64,000 bases of DNA from Planctomycetota bacterium (GTDB taxonomy: Bacteria > Planctomycetota > Planctomycetia > Pirellulales > Lacipirellulaceae). How positions within the stretch are numbered: position 1 is the first letter of the stretch; every line of letters starts with the position of its first letter. Location: contig JAKOXH010000068.1 of NCBI GenBank assembly GCA_029781135.1, positions 1 to 64,000 of the forward strand, given 5' to 3'. Made by a program: the position numbers and the translations under genes. Below, in pieces: positions 27,693 through 36,632 of this stretch. Below the pieces are notes generated by a model. It saw nothing but the letters and a program-made list of their open reading frames with translations. It was not told the DNA's origin and ran no database searches.

Positions 27693-27962
27693 ATGACGAA
27701 TTACACAGAAACCCAAGAATTGGCGACCAACATTGAAGATGCCAAAGACGAAATAGTAAGTATGATCGGCGGCATCGAATCCGCGCTCTTAATCGACAAC
27801 AACGCCCCCGAGCCGGGCGATACACGCCTCTTCCTGAACGTCGCGGAAGTCATTGACAGCCGGGCAGAACAGCACAACGACCGGCTGGCCGACATTGCCC
27901 GCGGCTTGTTATCCGTTGCCGCCGAAATCAAATCGCTCCGAGAAGCTTTCAAGAGCCAGTAA
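27693..27962 (+). CDS. Small acidic helical protein upstream of the primase-helicase
   Basis: Eighty-nine residues, acidic and helical (NIEDAKDEIVSMIGGIESAL, ending AAEIKSLREAFKSQ). The start ATG lies 12 bases after a strong hairpin. It ends 17 bases before the primase-helicase and is probably co-transcribed. No family is recognised. Confidence 0.55.
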   Translation: MTNYTETQELATNIEDAKDEIVSMIGGIESALLIDNNAPEPGDTRLFLNVAEVIDSRAEQHNDRLADIARGLLSVAAEIKSLREAFKSQ

Positions 27963-27979
27963 TCCAAAGGAATGATCCC

Positions 27980-29944
27980 ATGATCCAATTAGCAGCGCTG
28001 CCGTCGTCGGCGCGCGACGCACTACCGCCCGTCGAAACACGACTACAAAACATTCTCGCAAAACTGCAAGGCGTTCAGCGCGGCAATAACGGCCAATATC
28101 ACGCGCTTTGCCCGGCCCACGATGATACGAAGCCGTCGCTTGGTATTCGCATCGGCGACAACGGCGGCATTATCGTTAAGTGCTGTCGCGCCGATCCGTG
28201 CCCGACGGGCCTGGTTCTCTCAACCATCGGCTACAATCTCGCCTACCTCCGCCCCGACGGGCAGCAATTAGCACACTACCCGACGCCTGGCCGAACTGTT
28301 TCCGCAACCTACGATTATCGCGATGCCAACGGCGAGTTGCTGTTCCAGGTCGTGCGTTACGAACCGAAGGGCTTTAGCCAACGTCGGCCGGATGGTGCGG
28401 GCGGCTGGATTCCCGACACCAACGGCGTTCACAAGGTTTTGTATCGGTTGCCTGGATTGCTGGCGGCCGACCCACTGCAAACCGTGTACATCGTCGAAGG
28501 CGAAAAGAGCGCCGATCGGCTATCGTCGGCGGGGTTCGTGGCGACGTGTTCACCGGGCGGGGCCGGCAAGTGGCGGGACGAGTATGCTCAGAGCCTACGC
28601 GGCCGTCATGTAATAATTCTGCCCGACAACGACGACGCGGGCCGCCAGCACGCCGCCGCGATTGCTAAGTCAATCGTCGGGGTAGTTGGAAGCGCCAAGA
28701 CACTCGAGCTACCGGGCTTGCCGGACAAAGGCGACGTGTTCGACTGGTTCGCCGCGGGCGGCACGCCGGAGCAGTTGCAGCAACTTGCGGCCGGGGCACC
28801 CGCTGCCGACGTGAAACCGGCAACAATCCGCGTAACGTCATTTGGCGACTTCGCGACCACGACCTTCGCCCGCGAATACATCGTTTCCGACGTGCTTGTC
28901 GGGGGCGAAAACATGGTCGTTTCGGGTTGGGCCAAAACCATGAAGACCAGTGTTACGTTGGATATGATGGTTGCGATTGGCACCGGCACGAAATTCCTCA
29001 ATCACTTCCCGACGATCAAAAAACGAGTCGGGATGATATCGGGCGAGTCCGGTGAATGCACGTTACAAGAGAGCCTATTCCGGATTTGCGATTCTCACGG
29101 CGTCCACCCTACCGACATTGATGGCATTGTCGGGTTTGAATTGCCGTGCTTGGGGAGCCGCGACGGCTTGGCGATGCTGGGCCGGATGATAAAAGACAAT
29201 GGGATTCAGGTTCTCGCACTGGACCCCCTGTATCTCGCCCTGATGGGCGAAGACACCGTCGGGAAGAACGCCGCTAATCTGTTCGATATGGGGCCGCTCC
29301 TGCGGGCGATTGGCGACCAGTGCAAGGAATTGAATTGCACGCCAATCATCTTGCACCACAACAGCAAGGGTTCGCAGCGTGCCAAGCCGAGCAAGAACGC
29401 GGACCCGGAATTGGCCGATATCAGTATGAGCGGCGTTGCTGAATGGGCACGGCAATGGATACTACTGGGCCGACGGGCCGACTACCACTTCAACGGCTTC
29501 CATGAGCTTAAGGCGATCATCGGCGGATCGGCGGGGCACGCTGGCGGCTATTGCCTGGACATCGAGGAAGGCGTTGCAGATCAGTACGGCGGCGGCCGTC
29601 GGTGGTCGGTGGAAGTACGGACATTGCACGATGAAAGTAAATTGCGTCGGGAGCAAGAGGAACAGCAAGAGAACTTTGAACTAGAAAATGCCCTTCAAAA
29701 GATTCTGGTGGCCATGCGAAAATACCCGGCGGGTGAAACCAAGACCTTCATATCTAGAGTCGCCGACGTGAATAGAAACAGCATGGACCTTTGGCTGGGG
29801 ATACTCGAAACAAGGGGCGAGGTGGAAAGGTGTAAGGTAGAGAAGCCATGCGGCAGTGGTTCCAAGGCTCATGAGAGTTGGCGAATCACACCATCAAAGG
29901 AATTGTTTCCACAGTCAACCAACCTGCCCCCAACCAACGGTTGA
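27980..29944 (+). CDS. Primase-helicase (zinc, Toprim and RecA-like ATPase domains)
   Basis: Replication protein of 654 residues. It has a CHC2-like zinc site (C44PAH47 with C68/C69 and C74) and a Toprim domain (TVYIVEGEKSADRLSSAGF, then HVIILPDNDDAG). A RepA/AAA_25-like RecA fold follows, with P-loop variant VVSGWAKTMKTSVTLD, Walker B IQVLALDPLYLAL and the sensor-like TPIILHHNSKGS. A C-terminal region of about 100 residues resembles a winged helix. It would prime and unwind DNA at the origin region that begins only eight bases after its stop codon. The layout is that of plasmid- or satellite-type replication proteins. Confidence 0.82.
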   Translation: MIQLAALPSSARDALPPVETRLQNILAKLQGVQRGNNGQYHALCPAHDDTKPSLGIRIGDNGGIIVKCCRADPCPTGLVLSTIGYNLAYLRPDGQQLAHYPTPGRTVSATYDYRDANGELLFQVVRYEPKGFSQRRPDGAGGWIPDTNGVHKVLYRLPGLLAADPLQTVYIVEGEKSADRLSSAGFVATCSPGGAGKWRDEYAQSLRGRHVIILPDNDDAGRQHAAAIAKSIVGVVGSAKTLELPGLPDKGDVFDWFAAGGTPEQLQQLAAGAPAADVKPATIRVTSFGDFATTTFAREYIVSDVLVGGENMVVSGWAKTMKTSVTLDMMVAIGTGTKFLNHFPTIKKRVGMISGESGECTLQESLFRICDSHGVHPTDIDGIVGFELPCLGSRDGLAMLGRMIKDNGIQVLALDPLYLALMGEDTVGKNAANLFDMGPLLRAIGDQCKELNCTPIILHHNSKGSQRAKPSKNADPELADISMSGVAEWARQWILLGRRADYHFNGFHELKAIIGGSAGHAGGYCLDIEEGVADQYGGGRRWSVEVRTLHDESKLRREQEEQQENFELENALQKILVAMRKYPAGETKTFISRVADVNRNSMDLWLGILETRGEVERCKVEKPCGSGSKAHESWRITPSKELFPQSTNLPPTNG

Positions 29945-29951
29945 TTCCATG

Positions 29952-30186
29952 CGGTGTGCACGGTGTGCACGGTGTGCATAAAATAGTTTTTGTGCATAAG
30001 TGCAGACCGCTCAGGGAATGCCATCACGGTCGGTGTGCACAACGGCCTATATAGGAGGCCGGTGCACACCGACGGTTGGTGCATTCCCGGTGTCGGTGTG
30101 CAACACACAGAGACACGCGGGCAAGCGTGCAACAGTGCATCAGCCCGTTTTGCATGGTGTGCACGCATACAAAAAAAACACACCGT
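29952..30186. other. Candidate replication origin of element 2 with CGGTGTGCA iterons
   Basis: Three tandem exact CGGTGTGCA 9-mers (29952-29978) are followed by a TGTGCATAA word. Further exact copies lie at 30031-30039 and 30094-30102, an inverted copy at 30063-30071, and near copies at about 30154-30162 and 30179-30185. The pair at 30031 and 30063 forms the inner part of a nested palindrome whose outer arms are GGGAATGC (30014-30021) and GCATTCCC (30081-30088), with GGCC/GGCC and TATATAG at its centre. It stands directly behind the primase-helicase gene. The stretch 29945-30567 has no supported gene. Confidence 0.65.
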
Positions 30187-30245
30187 GCGGCAGTGCGAAC
30201 CGTCGAACCTTGCCCGACGAAATTAAAACTATGTCGCAAGCGTCG

Positions 30246-30333
30246 CCCTAGCAGCCCCGCACACGCGGCGATTGACGCCCGGTAGTGTCAACAGGCGTCC
30301 CCGCGTCGCATCGCGTCTACGGGGCTGCTAGGG
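30246..30333. repeat. Structured inverted repeat near the right end of element 2
   Basis: CCCTAGCAGCCCCG (30246-30259) and its exact complement (30320-30333) enclose 60 bases. Inside, GACGCC and GGCGTC form a second stem. No T-run follows. It could be a structured RNA, an origin part or a packaging signal. Confidence 0.6.
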
Positions 30334-30567
30334 GCCTTAAACGCGGTGTAGTTATTCTTAGGGGGTTCGATGAAGCGTTGCAATGTTTGCAATACAAACC
30401 AGTAACGTGTGGTAGTCTACCGTGTTGAACGTGTGGTATGCGGTATTCTACGGTAATGAATGCTTGCGAATGAAACGATTGACAATGAGCGGCGAAGGTG
30501 TAGAATGGCGTATGTCAATCGGGAAATGCCGAAGAAAAGTAGCTAGTGTATGTTTTTGGTCAGCTAT

Positions 30568-30613
30568 ACTTTTAATCCGTAGGTCGTGGGTTCGAGTCCC
30601 GCCGGGCTCAGTT
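30568..30613 (+). repeat. attR (right att site)
   Basis: Bases 30568-30610 repeat the tRNA-Lys 3' part (12460-12502) without mismatch. GTT at 30611-30613 also matches the middle site. Chromosomal sequence resumes here. Confidence 0.93.
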
Positions 30614-30620
30614 ATGATGG

Positions 30621-30642
30621 CCCTGATTTGCAGGGGTTTTTT
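30621..30642 (+). terminator. Original tRNA-Lys terminator, displaced by the insertions
   Basis: CCCTG, ATTTG loop, CAGGG, then G and six Ts. It stands at the distance expected for the terminator of the uninterrupted tRNA gene and is now about 18 kb away. Confidence 0.75.
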
Positions 30643-30845
30643 GTTATATCCATTGGTTTGACGATTTGCATGGAAGGGGAGTTCCCCAGTAGATTCATCC
30701 AAAACGGCGGCTGTAGTATCGGTGATTGCCACGGCGTCCCGATTATTCGATGAAGTGCGAGAAGCATGGCCCAGCCCGTGATGCGTCCTATTTGTGGGCA
30801 TGTAAATGCTGCATAGCCGCTCCGGTTAACGTCTTCATTTCAATT

Positions 30846-31511
30846 ATGAAGATCCTCTGCCTCAATGCCTGGCTGGTCGCAGTGATATGGCCCGCACTAA
30901 TTTTGCCGGCGTTCGGGCAAAATAGCAGGTCAACACCGCTAGGGCCGGCGGTCGCTTCCGACACGGGTTACGCGCGCGTACGAGTGTTTGGAATCGAAGC
31001 CACGGGCAACAAGTTCGTATACTTGTTCGATCGGTCGGGCAGCATGGAAGGCCCGCGCCTGGCCGCTGCTAAGAAGCAGCTTTTGGAAAGCCTTCAATCG
31101 CTGGGTGAAACGCAGCAGTTCGATATCATTTTCTTTAATCATCGACTGCAGGCCTTCAATAGTTCAGGCAGTTCGCATCGTGTCACGCTGGGTACGGAGC
31201 GCAACAAGAAACTGGCGGCCGACTTTATAGCGGCGGTTAAGGCCGACGGCGGCACCGACCGGATGTTGGCGTTGAAACATGCGCTGGCCTTGCAGCCGGA
31301 TGTGGTCTTTTTTCTTTCCGATGCCGATCGGCCGATGTCGGCAGGTGAGCTTGACATGGTCGCGGAGCTTAATGAGCGGGTCGGCGCGAAAATCTGCGCA
31401 ATCGAATTCGGGCGCGGCGACCCGCCGGCGGGCAAGAGTTCCTTGGAGACTTTGGCGAAAGCGAGCGGCGGCGAATACGTTTACATCGACACCGACAAGT
31501 TCGCAAAATAA
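30846..31511 (+). CDS. Secreted von Willebrand factor A-domain protein
   Basis: Protein of 221 residues with a signal peptide (about 1-24, ending PAFG) and one VWA domain (about 55-215). The metal-binding MIDAS motif is complete: DRSGS (62-66), a Thr in DGGTDRM and an Asp in FLSDAD. VWA domains bind proteins through a coordinated divalent metal. No membrane anchor is seen at the C-terminus. ATG 30846 was chosen for the signal peptide; the frame is open upstream to 30726. The creatininase-family gene starts 22 bases after the stop, so the two probably share a transcript, though a joint function is not known. Confidence 0.8.
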   Translation: MKILCLNAWLVAVIWPALILPAFGQNSRSTPLGPAVASDTGYARVRVFGIEATGNKFVYLFDRSGSMEGPRLAAAKKQLLESLQSLGETQQFDIIFFNHRLQAFNSSGSSHRVTLGTERNKKLAADFIAAVKADGGTDRMLALKHALALQPDVVFFLSDADRPMSAGELDMVAELNERVGAKICAIEFGRGDPPAGKSSLETLAKASGGEYVYIDTDKFAK

Positions 31512-31532
31512 GGGAGAAAGGAGTTTACAGAA

Positions 31533-32291
31533 GTGCTCTTAAAGGACCTCACCTGGCCGGAAGTGAAAGATTTGGATTTCGATCGGCTCATCGTGGTTTT
31601 TCCGACTGGATCGTTCGAACAGCACGGGCCTCATCTGCCCTTCACCACGGATACTGACATCGTGACCGCCGTGGCTGAAGGGGTCGAACACGCACTCAGC
31701 GACCATGTCCTGCTCACGCCCACGCTCTGGCCCGGTCTTTCGACGCACCACATGCACTTTCCCGGCACGCTTGATGTGCCGCAGAAGGTGTACATTTGGC
31801 TGATCACGGAATTGGGTAAGTCGCTAACGAGTATGGGCGCGAAGAAAGTCTTTATCCTCAACGGCCACGGCGGCAACGATACGCCCTTGCGGGCCGCTCT
31901 CCGCGAACTGAAGTCAGAGGTTCCCGACACTCAATTCGTGTTTGCGTCTTATTGGAGCATCGCGGCAAAGACGATACGCGACGTCCGGGAGTCGGAAATC
32001 GGCGGCGTGGGACATGCGTGCGAGATGGAAACCTCGGTCATGCTGCACCTGCACCCGTCGCGCGTGAAAGTCGATCGCGCCGTTCGCGACGGCTCCAAAC
32101 ACACCGACGTCTTCCGCGCCGCCGACATGCAGCACGCACGCCCTGTCTACTTTGTTCAGGAGTTTTACGAGATGTCCGAAAGCGGTGTTATCGGCTATCC
32201 GGACCTGGCCTCGGCCGAAAAAGGCAAACGGTTCCTGGATGGGATCATTGCCGAAGTTTCAGCATTCGTAAAAGAGTTTTTGACTTGGTGA
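31533..32291 (+). CDS. Creatininase-family metal-dependent amidohydrolase
   Basis: Cytoplasmic enzyme of 252 residues from the creatininase/creatinine amidohydrolase family, which opens amide or ring C-N bonds using two metal ions. Metal-binding residues are visible in FPTGSFEQHGPHLP (E29, H31), TTDTD (about 39-42), NGHGGN (about 113-118) and HACEMETS. The substrate cannot be told: members include creatininase and mycofactocin-type proteins, and no mycofactocin gene is near. The start is GTG 31533 with GAAAGGAG upstream. Confidence 0.85.
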   Translation: MLLKDLTWPEVKDLDFDRLIVVFPTGSFEQHGPHLPFTTDTDIVTAVAEGVEHALSDHVLLTPTLWPGLSTHHMHFPGTLDVPQKVYIWLITELGKSLTSMGAKKVFILNGHGGNDTPLRAALRELKSEVPDTQFVFASYWSIAAKTIRDVRESEIGGVGHACEMETSVMLHLHPSRVKVDRAVRDGSKHTDVFRAADMQHARPVYFVQEFYEMSESGVIGYPDLASAEKGKRFLDGIIAEVSAFVKEFLTW

Positions 32292-32348
32292 AATGGCAGC
32301 GTCACGGTGGGCAACGGACTCAGCAGGCCAATCACTTGCCGACCAAAG

Positions 32349-34997
32349 TTAATTTCCTGCGGCCTGCGACGCACTTGCGTTTGGCGACACGTCTTTGGTG
32401 CCGTCGTGAACGAACATCGAACTCTGCGGATCGCCGCGCGAGAGCAGAAACGCCATCAGGTCGAGCAACTCTTCCTCGTGTAGCGTATTGAGCAAGCCGG
32501 TGGGCATCATCGAGGTTTTTGCCGGCTGCAGGGACTCGATCTCATTGCGTTTGATCGTTACCACCGCATTGGGGTCCTGCATATCGGTGTTGATCGTGAT
32601 GTCGTCGCCGCCGAAATTCGTCATGCGGCCCGTGTAGGTCTTGCCGCCGTAGGTTGTAATGAGCGATGCCGCGTACTGGTCGCTGATGACCTTATCGGGT
32701 TCGAGCACCGATTCGAGAATATCGCGCGGGCTGAATCGGCCGGCGAGGCCGGTGAGGTCGGGGCCCACCGCGCCGCCGTCGCCGGCAAAGTGGTGGCACG
32801 CGTAACATTGAGCGGCCGAGAACATCGCCTTGCCGTGCTCGAAGTTGCGATGTCTCAGTTTCTCGGCGATGAGCGGCAGAACTTCTTCCATGGTCCATTT
32901 CTTGACGAATGGTCGCAGTTCCTTCGATGCGCCGTGGTGCGGCTGAGCTGCTGCGGCGATCAGTTGGTCTAGTTCTTTGTGGTCCTCAGGCGATGTGTTC
33001 GCGAGACAGTCGTTGCGCAGTTCATCGATGAAGCCCCGGAAGTTGTTGCCGCCCCGGTAACCCTGAGCGCGCACAAACCATTGAAACAGTTCGCGATGAA
33101 GGTCGGTCGACCAGCCGACTCTCAGAAAGCGCAGGGACTTGATCAAGCCGATTTGTGCTTCTTGCTCGGGCGCGGCCGCGAGCAGTTGCATTCCCTTCTT
33201 AGCCGCGGTTGGAGACTGCAGATAGCATAGCAACTCTGTGAGCAACACATTTGCCGGCGGGTTATCGGCCGGGTAAATGGCATCGAGCCGGGTGGTCAAT
33301 TTGGCCCGCGTGTCCTCGTCCGGTGCACCCAAGCGATAGAACGCCAGCTCATACGTTCTCAACAATTCGAGCCGCTGTTCGGGTGAGAGCTTCGACCAAT
33401 CGAGTTTACCCAGCGCGGCCAGCACCGGCCCTTGCAACAGATGCCGTTTGGCATCGGTCGCTGGATAGCTGGGCGGTGGCGTATCCAGGTCCGGCCCCAA
33501 TGGCTTGTAGGTGCGGTGCACTTTGCGGGTTAAAGCCATCAACGCAATGATGGCGGTTTGCGGATCGGACTCGGCGAGGGCGCGATCTTGCCACGATTCC
33601 AACGGCCGCTGTTCGATGGCCGCCCGGGCGGCTGCCCGCATGAAGCGGTCGCTACTGCCCAAATACGGCCAGGCTTTCTCCACAGCCTCCGGATGATCGC
33701 CGACATGCAACGCTTCCAGTTCGCGGCGGATCTTTCGTTGGTCGGCATTGGCCTGATGCTCGATCGCCGGTGCCGTCGACTCCTTGCCGGCGTACGTCAC
33801 GCGGTATAGCCCCGACTGCGTCTTGCGGCCGCCGATCAGAAAATACATCGCGCCGTCGTGGGGATTGATGATCGCATCGGTGAACGGCAGCGGCGTGGCT
33901 GACATAAATTCTTCCAAGGTACCCGTGTACGATGAGCCGGCCGGCTGCAGATGCACGGCGTACATCTTGCCGTAGGTCCAATCGCAAAGGAACAGGGCGT
34001 TCTGATACTTCGCCGGGAACTTGGCGCCGTAGCCGAACGTGATGCCGGTGGGCGAACCGAGGCCGACGTTGACGACGGGCGGCACCGTATCGCCGAAGTA
34101 CACCGGCCATTTACCGCTGCCGTTTCGCCAACCCCAATCAACGCCACTTACGGCATGGCAAACGCGCGTCGGGCGGTAGAACGGCGTGCCGATGTCCCAT
34201 TCCATGTCGGCGTCAAATGTGAAAAGTTCACCGTCGGCATTGAAGGCGATGTCGAACGGGTTGCGGAAGCCGCTCGTGATTCGTTCCCAGTGCTTGCCGT
34301 CCGGATCGATTTTGTAGATCGCCCCTGCGGGTGCCGGCACGCCGCGCATGAAGCCCACGCCGTAAATCCGCGGGAGCAGCAGGTCTTCATCCCAAATTTC
34401 GGGGACGCGCGAAGTGGCATCTTTCATCGGATGCGTATTGTTACCGCAAACCACATACAGCGACTTGCCATCCGGTGATGGAATGATTGCGTGCGGTCCG
34501 TGCTCGCCGCCGCCATCCACGTTCTTGAGAAACTCCACCGAATCAAGTTGGTCATCGCCGTTCGTATCGCGCACGCGGTAGACACCGTTCTTCAACCGGT
34601 CGCCATCGTTGACCATGACGTACAGGCTATCAAACGCCCACAACAAACCGTGGGCCATGCCGATATCGGCCGGAATCTTTTCAATCTTCGCGGGCGACTT
34701 GTCGCCCGGTTGGGGCGGCGTCACACGATACAAGCTGCCGTACTGGTCGCTGACGATCAGCCGGCCCTTGGGGTCGTGGCAGATATTGACCCACGAGCCT
34801 TCCTGCTCCTTCGGCACTGAATAGAGCAACTCGACACGAAAGCCCTCGGGCACGTGGATGCGATCGACGGGCGTGGCGGCGGCGGCAATTTCGACTTTCG
34901 AGGTGACCGCCGATTTGTGGTCGGATTGATCGGCAATTGTGTTCAGGGCAAAGCCTAGCGAAATGAGGCTGGCCGGTACAAGCAATCGTTGAATCAT
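32349..34997 (-). CDS. PVC-type propeller-HEAT-cytochrome c protein (CxxCH)
   Basis: Exported protein of 882 residues. After a signal peptide comes a sugar-dehydrogenase-like propeller (about 45-400: VPEGFRVELLYSVPKE, GFRNPFDIAFNADGELFTFD). A helical HEAT-like middle follows (about 410-700), then a C-terminal cytochrome c domain with heme site CYACH (731-735) and PDLTGLAGRFSPRDI. This domain order is typical of the large PVC heme protein family, thought to take part in periplasmic oxidation of carbohydrates. No electron partner is adjacent. It is convergent with the creatininase gene. Confidence 0.88.
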   Translation of the reverse strand: MIQRLLVPASLISLGFALNTIADQSDHKSAVTSKVEIAAAATPVDRIHVPEGFRVELLYSVPKEQEGSWVNICHDPKGRLIVSDQYGSLYRVTPPQPGDKSPAKIEKIPADIGMAHGLLWAFDSLYVMVNDGDRLKNGVYRVRDTNGDDQLDSVEFLKNVDGGGEHGPHAIIPSPDGKSLYVVCGNNTHPMKDATSRVPEIWDEDLLLPRIYGVGFMRGVPAPAGAIYKIDPDGKHWERITSGFRNPFDIAFNADGELFTFDADMEWDIGTPFYRPTRVCHAVSGVDWGWRNGSGKWPVYFGDTVPPVVNVGLGSPTGITFGYGAKFPAKYQNALFLCDWTYGKMYAVHLQPAGSSYTGTLEEFMSATPLPFTDAIINPHDGAMYFLIGGRKTQSGLYRVTYAGKESTAPAIEHQANADQRKIRRELEALHVGDHPEAVEKAWPYLGSSDRFMRAAARAAIEQRPLESWQDRALAESDPQTAIIALMALTRKVHRTYKPLGPDLDTPPPSYPATDAKRHLLQGPVLAALGKLDWSKLSPEQRLELLRTYELAFYRLGAPDEDTRAKLTTRLDAIYPADNPPANVLLTELLCYLQSPTAAKKGMQLLAAAPEQEAQIGLIKSLRFLRVGWSTDLHRELFQWFVRAQGYRGGNNFRGFIDELRNDCLANTSPEDHKELDQLIAAAAQPHHGASKELRPFVKKWTMEEVLPLIAEKLRHRNFEHGKAMFSAAQCYACHHFAGDGGAVGPDLTGLAGRFSPRDILESVLEPDKVISDQYAASLITTYGGKTYTGRMTNFGGDDITINTDMQDPNAVVTIKRNEIESLQPAKTSMMPTGLLNTLHEEELLDLMAFLLSRGDPQSSMFVHDGTKDVSPNASASQAAGN

Positions 34998-35273
34998 GGA
35001 ATCGTATGGAAGTGGAGAGGGCGAATTATGAGTAGTTGCGTGAAAATCAACAGGACGTCCGCGCTCCGCACCGCGTCGCGGCTAAACGTACCGAATTTGC
35101 GGCTTTTCAATTCTACTAAGAAATCTCGTGTCGACATACTTGCGGCGACTTTTTGGTGAACGACCGCCGATTGCGATTGGCGTGCGGCTTGGTTGCCTCT
35201 CATAATTGATGGTCGTGCGGTTGTACGTACATACTGCCTAAGCACGGGCTAACGAATCGCGTGGGATCAATTG

Positions 35274-36605
35274 ATGAATTGGCTGCCGATCACTAGTACG
35301 ACCGGTATTTTGGCTGCCCTGAGCGGGATCTGCGCGTTCTTCTTTTGGCTTGAACGGGCGACCCATTGGAAGCTATTTCAGCTGGCACCGCCGCTGATTT
35401 TCATTTATCTCGTGCCGATGATCCTCTCGACAGAAGGGGTGTTGCCAACCAAGTCGCCCGTTTACGACGCGATGCAGACCTTTCTGTTGCCCATGCTGCT
35501 CATTCTCTTGCTGGCGAAAATGAATATGCGTGGCGCGGTGCGAACGTTGGGCCCGGGGCTGGGAGTCATGTTGGTGGGATCGGTGGGGGTCATGGTCGGA
35601 GCACCCATCGGCCTCGTAATCATGAAGCCGTGGTTTGGTCCCGACGTGTGGAAAGCGTTTGGCGCGCTGGCGGCAAGTTGGGTGGGTGGCACGGCGAACC
35701 TCGCGGCAGTCGCCGAGATGCTGCACGCGCGCGGCATCGAGAGCCTATCACTCTTGGCCGATTCGACAATCACGTACCTGGTTTGGTTGCCGGTGCTGCT
35801 GATGTCGAAGCGGTTTGCCGACAGTTTTGCACGGTTCACTGGTTCAGCGTCTGGGCTCGTAGCCGAGGTGGATACGGAGGCCGAGGATATCGATACACGC
35901 GCGCCGACGACGACGGACTATTTGTTCTTGTTAAGCACGGCGCTGATCGCAACTTGGGTGGCCACGATAACGGCCAACTGGATTGAGGAAAAAGCGTCGC
36001 GGTGGTTACCCCCGACGGTGATCGAGTCGGTCGCTTCGATGGATGCCGCGGTGACGGACGGGCCAAAGTCTGTCGGCACGTCTTCGACGGGTGGTTCACT
36101 GACTGCATTCTCGTCGGCTGTGTCGCCGGCTTCGCGTCCGAAGACGACTGAAGTGGAGAAGAACCCGTTTGCCGACGCCGCCACATGGCGGATACTGCTC
36201 ATTACGACCCTCGGCATTGGCCTCTCGTTCACGCGACTAAGTCGCACTCCTGGCAGCCAGGAATTGGCCATGGCTTTGCTTTACCTGTTCGTGACCAGGA
36301 TGGGGGCCACGGCCGATCTTTCGCGAGTGGCCGGGCAGGCGGTGCCGTTTTTGATTGCGGCCTTAATTTGGATTTTCATTCACGGAGCGTTCTGTTTGCT
36401 CGGGGCGAAGCTATTCGGCACCGATATTCACACGGCGGCCATTGCCAGTGCGGCGAATATTGGCGGTGTGGCCACGGCGACGATTGTGGCGACATACCAT
36501 AAACGCAGTTTGCTGCCGGCGGCTATTCTGATGGCGATTATTGGCTATGCGATTGGCACGTATTGCGGGTACATCACGGCACTCATCTGTCGTTTGGTGA
36601 TGTGA
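35274..36605 (+). CDS. DUF819 family integral membrane protein
   Basis: Protein of 443 residues with about ten or more membrane helices and the conserved blocks of DUF819 (YjcL-like): PLIFIYLVPMILSTEGVLP, LPMLLILLLAKMNMRG, FGALAASWVGGTANLAAVAE and ANIGGVATATIVATY. A hydrophilic loop of about 60 residues (around 250-300) splits the two halves. The family is thought to consist of transporters but has no proven substrate. ATG 35274 was used; a TTG directly before it is in frame. The 276 bp upstream show nothing definite beyond a likely promoter. Confidence 0.85.
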   Translation: MNWLPITSTTGILAALSGICAFFFWLERATHWKLFQLAPPLIFIYLVPMILSTEGVLPTKSPVYDAMQTFLLPMLLILLLAKMNMRGAVRTLGPGLGVMLVGSVGVMVGAPIGLVIMKPWFGPDVWKAFGALAASWVGGTANLAAVAEMLHARGIESLSLLADSTITYLVWLPVLLMSKRFADSFARFTGSASGLVAEVDTEAEDIDTRAPTTTDYLFLLSTALIATWVATITANWIEEKASRWLPPTVIESVASMDAAVTDGPKSVGTSSTGGSLTAFSSAVSPASRPKTTEVEKNPFADAATWRILLITTLGIGLSFTRLSRTPGSQELAMALLYLFVTRMGATADLSRVAGQAVPFLIAALIWIFIHGAFCLLGAKLFGTDIHTAAIASAANIGGVATATIVATYHKRSLLPAAILMAIIGYAIGTYCGYITALICRLVM

Positions 36606-36632
36606 ACTCGATACCCGCAGTCGAGCACGGCT

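Larger units (their letters stand above)
19365..30613. mobile_element. Integrative element 2 (about 11.2 kb), phage-satellite-like
   Basis: It is bounded by the middle and right att copies. It carries its own integrase next to its left end, all genes on the plus strand, a DUF1580 regulator-like protein, a prohead-protease-like protein, coiled-coil proteins, a terminase pair, a primase-helicase and an iteron-rich right end. No major capsid, portal, neck, tail or lysis gene is recognisable. Size and content resemble phage satellites that borrow helper particles, though the set does not match any satellite family I know in detail. Confidence 0.8.

Noticed and set aside
29952..30186. Possible CRISPR array from the many GTGTGCA repeats
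   Set aside because: The repeated word is nine bases, the spacing is irregular or zero, copies occur in both orientations, and no cas gene is present. An origin region fits better.
30448..30801. Minus-strand open frame of 117 codons across attR, containing GGTRTHDLRIKS
   Set aside because: The recognisable peptide is only the tRNA-Lys 3' end read on the wrong strand in another frame than the integrase; there is no ribosome binding site and no domain.
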